Shown here: positions 12,749-13,627 of the stretch, in pieces
How the letters are laid out: each line of letters opens with the position of its first letter
Numbering within the stretch: position 1 is the first letter of the stretch
Assembly: GCA_005882715.1 (NCBI GenBank)
Contig: VBEI01000135.1
Location: forward strand, 1-13,627
Direction of reading: 5' to 3'
Origin: Chloroflexota bacterium
Lineage (GTDB): Bacteria > Chloroflexota > Dehalococcoidia > SM23-28-2 > RBG-16-64-32
Length of the DNA stretch: 13,627 nucleotides
Program-made: the position numbers and the translations under genes
The notes under the pieces: generated by a model
Databases searched by the model: none
What the model was told of the DNA's origin: nothing
Seen by the model: only the letters and a program-made list of their open reading frames with translations

Positions 12749-13207
12749 ATGCACTCGGTTCTCATTTCCGTCGAGGAGGCGCTCCGGGCGGCGATTGACA
12801 GCGAGCGGCTCGAGGGCATGGCGAGCGCAGCAATGGAGCGCGAGGGTCTGCCGTCCGCCGAGCTGAGTGTTCTCATTACAGACGATGAGACCGTTCGCGA
12901 GCTGAACCGGGAGTATGCAGGCGAGGACTCGACGACCGACGTGCTCGCCTTTTCGCTGAGAGAGGGCGAAGAGTTCGCGTCGCCTGACGGTGTGTTGCAG
13001 TTGGGCGAGGTCATCATCTCGTATCCAACAGCAGGCCGGCAGGCGGCAGACGCGGGAAGGTTGGTCGAAGAAGAGATCGAACATCTGCTGGTTCACGGGG
13101 TCCTTCACCTGCTCGGATACGACCACGCGGAGCCGCAAGAGGAAGAGCGGATGCGGGCGCGGGAGCGGGACCTACTGGCGGCGTTCAACTGGCGCGATGG
13201 CCTATAA
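12749..13207 (+). CDS. ybeY: Endoribonuclease YbeY (rRNA maturation factor)
   Basis: Seen: 152 aa. The zinc motif HGVLHLLGYDH (H3xH5xH form, about residues 115-125) is complete, and the upstream block LNREYAGEDSTTDVLAFSLREGEE matches the family's conserved strand and loop, with GEVIISYPTA after it. Known: YbeY is a metal-dependent single-strand-specific endoribonuclease needed for 16S rRNA 3'-end processing and 70S quality control in many bacteria. The ATG at 12749 starts 19 bases after nuoN; only a poor ribosome site (CGGGAAA) is seen. It is read with the nuo genes but is a housekeeping gene often found next to other translation or replication genes, so the link with complex I is probably positional. 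Length and motif are typical. Confidence 0.95.
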   Translation: MHSVLISVEEALRAAIDSERLEGMASAAMEREGLPSAELSVLITDDETVRELNREYAGEDSTTDVLAFSLREGEEFASPDGVLQLGEVIISYPTAGRQAADAGRLVEEEIEHLLVHGVLHLLGYDHAEPQEEERMRARERDLLAAFNWRDGL

Positions 13208-13225
13208 CTCGATAACAGGCGAAGC

Positions 13226-13231
13226 TATAAT
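13226..13231 (+). promoter_or_regulatory. -10 box for a leaderless dnaX transcript
   Basis: A perfect TATAAT lies eight bases before the dnaX GTG at 13240. A start about seven bases downstream would fall at or next to the GTG. No TTGACA-like -35 is seen at the proper distance, and no Shine-Dalgarno precedes the GTG. This matches leaderless genes known in Deinococcus and Actinobacteria; the reading is inferred. Confidence 0.5.
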
Positions 13232-13239
13232 TACCCGTA

Positions 13240-13627
13240 GTGAGCGAGGTCCTTTACCGGAAGTGGCGCCCCCAGCGCTTCTCCGAAGTCATGGGGCAAG
13301 AGGCTATTACCCGCACTCTGCGCAACTCTGTCGCGTCTGACCGCGGGCTTGCGCACGCTTACTTGTTCAGCGGGCCGCGTGGGACTGGGAAAACAACTCT
13401 CGGCCGGCTGTTGGCGAAGGTCGCGAACTGCGATCGGCCCGACGAGGGGGAGCCGTGCAACGAATGCGCCTCTTGTCTCGCCTTCAATGAAGGCCGTGCG
13501 ATGGACTTCATCGAGCAGGACGCGGCCAGCCACAATAGCGTCGATGATATACGCCAGTTGCGCGAGAACGTCGTTCTCACACCGATGGCAGGCGGGAAGA
13601 AGGTCTACCTGCTGGACGAGGTCCACA
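13240..13627 (+). CDS. dnaX: DNA polymerase III subunit gamma/tau (partial, 5' end)
   Basis: Seen: 129 codons to the right edge. The start VSEVLYRKWRPQRFSEVMGQE matches DnaX N-termini exactly at the GTG. Walker A GPRGTGKT (residues 45-52), the four zinc-binding Cys (C64, C73, C76, C79) and Walker B VYLLDEVH (122-129) are present. DAASHNSVDDIR stands for the usual DAASNNGVDDIR. Known: DnaX is the clamp-loader ATPase of the replicative polymerase; in some bacteria a second, shorter product (gamma) is made by frameshifting, in a part not visible here. The gene begins 32 bases after ybeY with a TATAAT just upstream and no ribosome site, so it may be transcribed on its own. The remainder lies outside the window. 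Confidence 0.96.
   Translation, partial: MSEVLYRKWRPQRFSEVMGQEAITRTLRNSVASDRGLAHAYLFSGPRGTGKTTLGRLLAKVANCDRPDEGEPCNECASCLAFNEGRAMDFIEQDAASHNSVDDIRQLRENVVLTPMAGGKKVYLLDEVH

Noticed and set aside
1..13627. CRISPR arrays, tRNA/rRNA genes, transposases, phage genes or toxin-antitoxin pairs
   Set aside because: No regularly spaced repeats, tRNA-like folds, or matching proteins were seen in either strand.

Overview
The window is a GC-rich chromosomal segment whose core is one long plus-strand gene cluster for the quinone-reducing and membrane arms of respiratory complex I (NADH-quinone oxidoreductase type). The cluster carries no nuoE, nuoF or nuoG. It is followed by ybeY and dnaX. Separate nuoC and nuoD genes, no electron-input module, the protein sequences, and short dispersed and heptameric intergenic repeats suggest an environmental bacterium, most likely Chloroflexota (Dehalococcoidia- or SAR202-like). 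That assignment is inference from gene style only; no marker-gene comparison was possible.

Left block (1-2924, all minus strand). Reading leftwards from a divergent promoter region there are: a 73-aa unknown small protein, a possible 18-codon leader peptide, a PadR-family repressor, a PNPOx-like flavin split-barrel protein coupled to it by an ATGA overlap, a 2TM-domain membrane protein, and an ABC1/UbiB-type atypical kinase that runs off the left edge. Between the 2TM gene and the kinase lie two back-to-back palindromes. One, TGTGA-N6-TCACA, fills the 20-bp spacer of a possible kinase promoter.

Intergenic control region (2925-3127). It is AT-rich and holds two divergent sigma70-like promoters. 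A second TGTGA-N6-TCACA palindrome sits about 64 bp from both predicted start sites. A CRP/FNR-family or Rex-like regulator could therefore act on the small-protein/padR operon and the nuo operon together.

Central block (3128-12729, plus strand). The order is nuoA-nuoC-nuoD-nuoH-nuoJ-nuoK-[small DUF2007-like gene]-nuoL-nuoM-nuoN. The usual nuoB and nuoI, which encode the Fe-S subunits carrying N2 and N6a/N6b, are absent from their expected places, although the neighbouring genes abut or overlap. Otherwise the membrane subunits look intact, with the key Glu/Lys residues of the proton channels. Three spacers carry repeat-like material: a REP-like pair between nuoD and nuoH, heptamer tracts after nuoK and between nuoM and nuoN, and a GC-rich hairpin segment before nuoL that confuses the nuoL start.

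Right block (12730-13627). This holds ybeY (rRNA maturation endoribonuclease) and the 5' part of dnaX (DNA polymerase III gamma/tau). dnaX has a perfect TATAAT eight bases before its GTG start and no Shine-Dalgarno sequence, as in a leaderless transcript.
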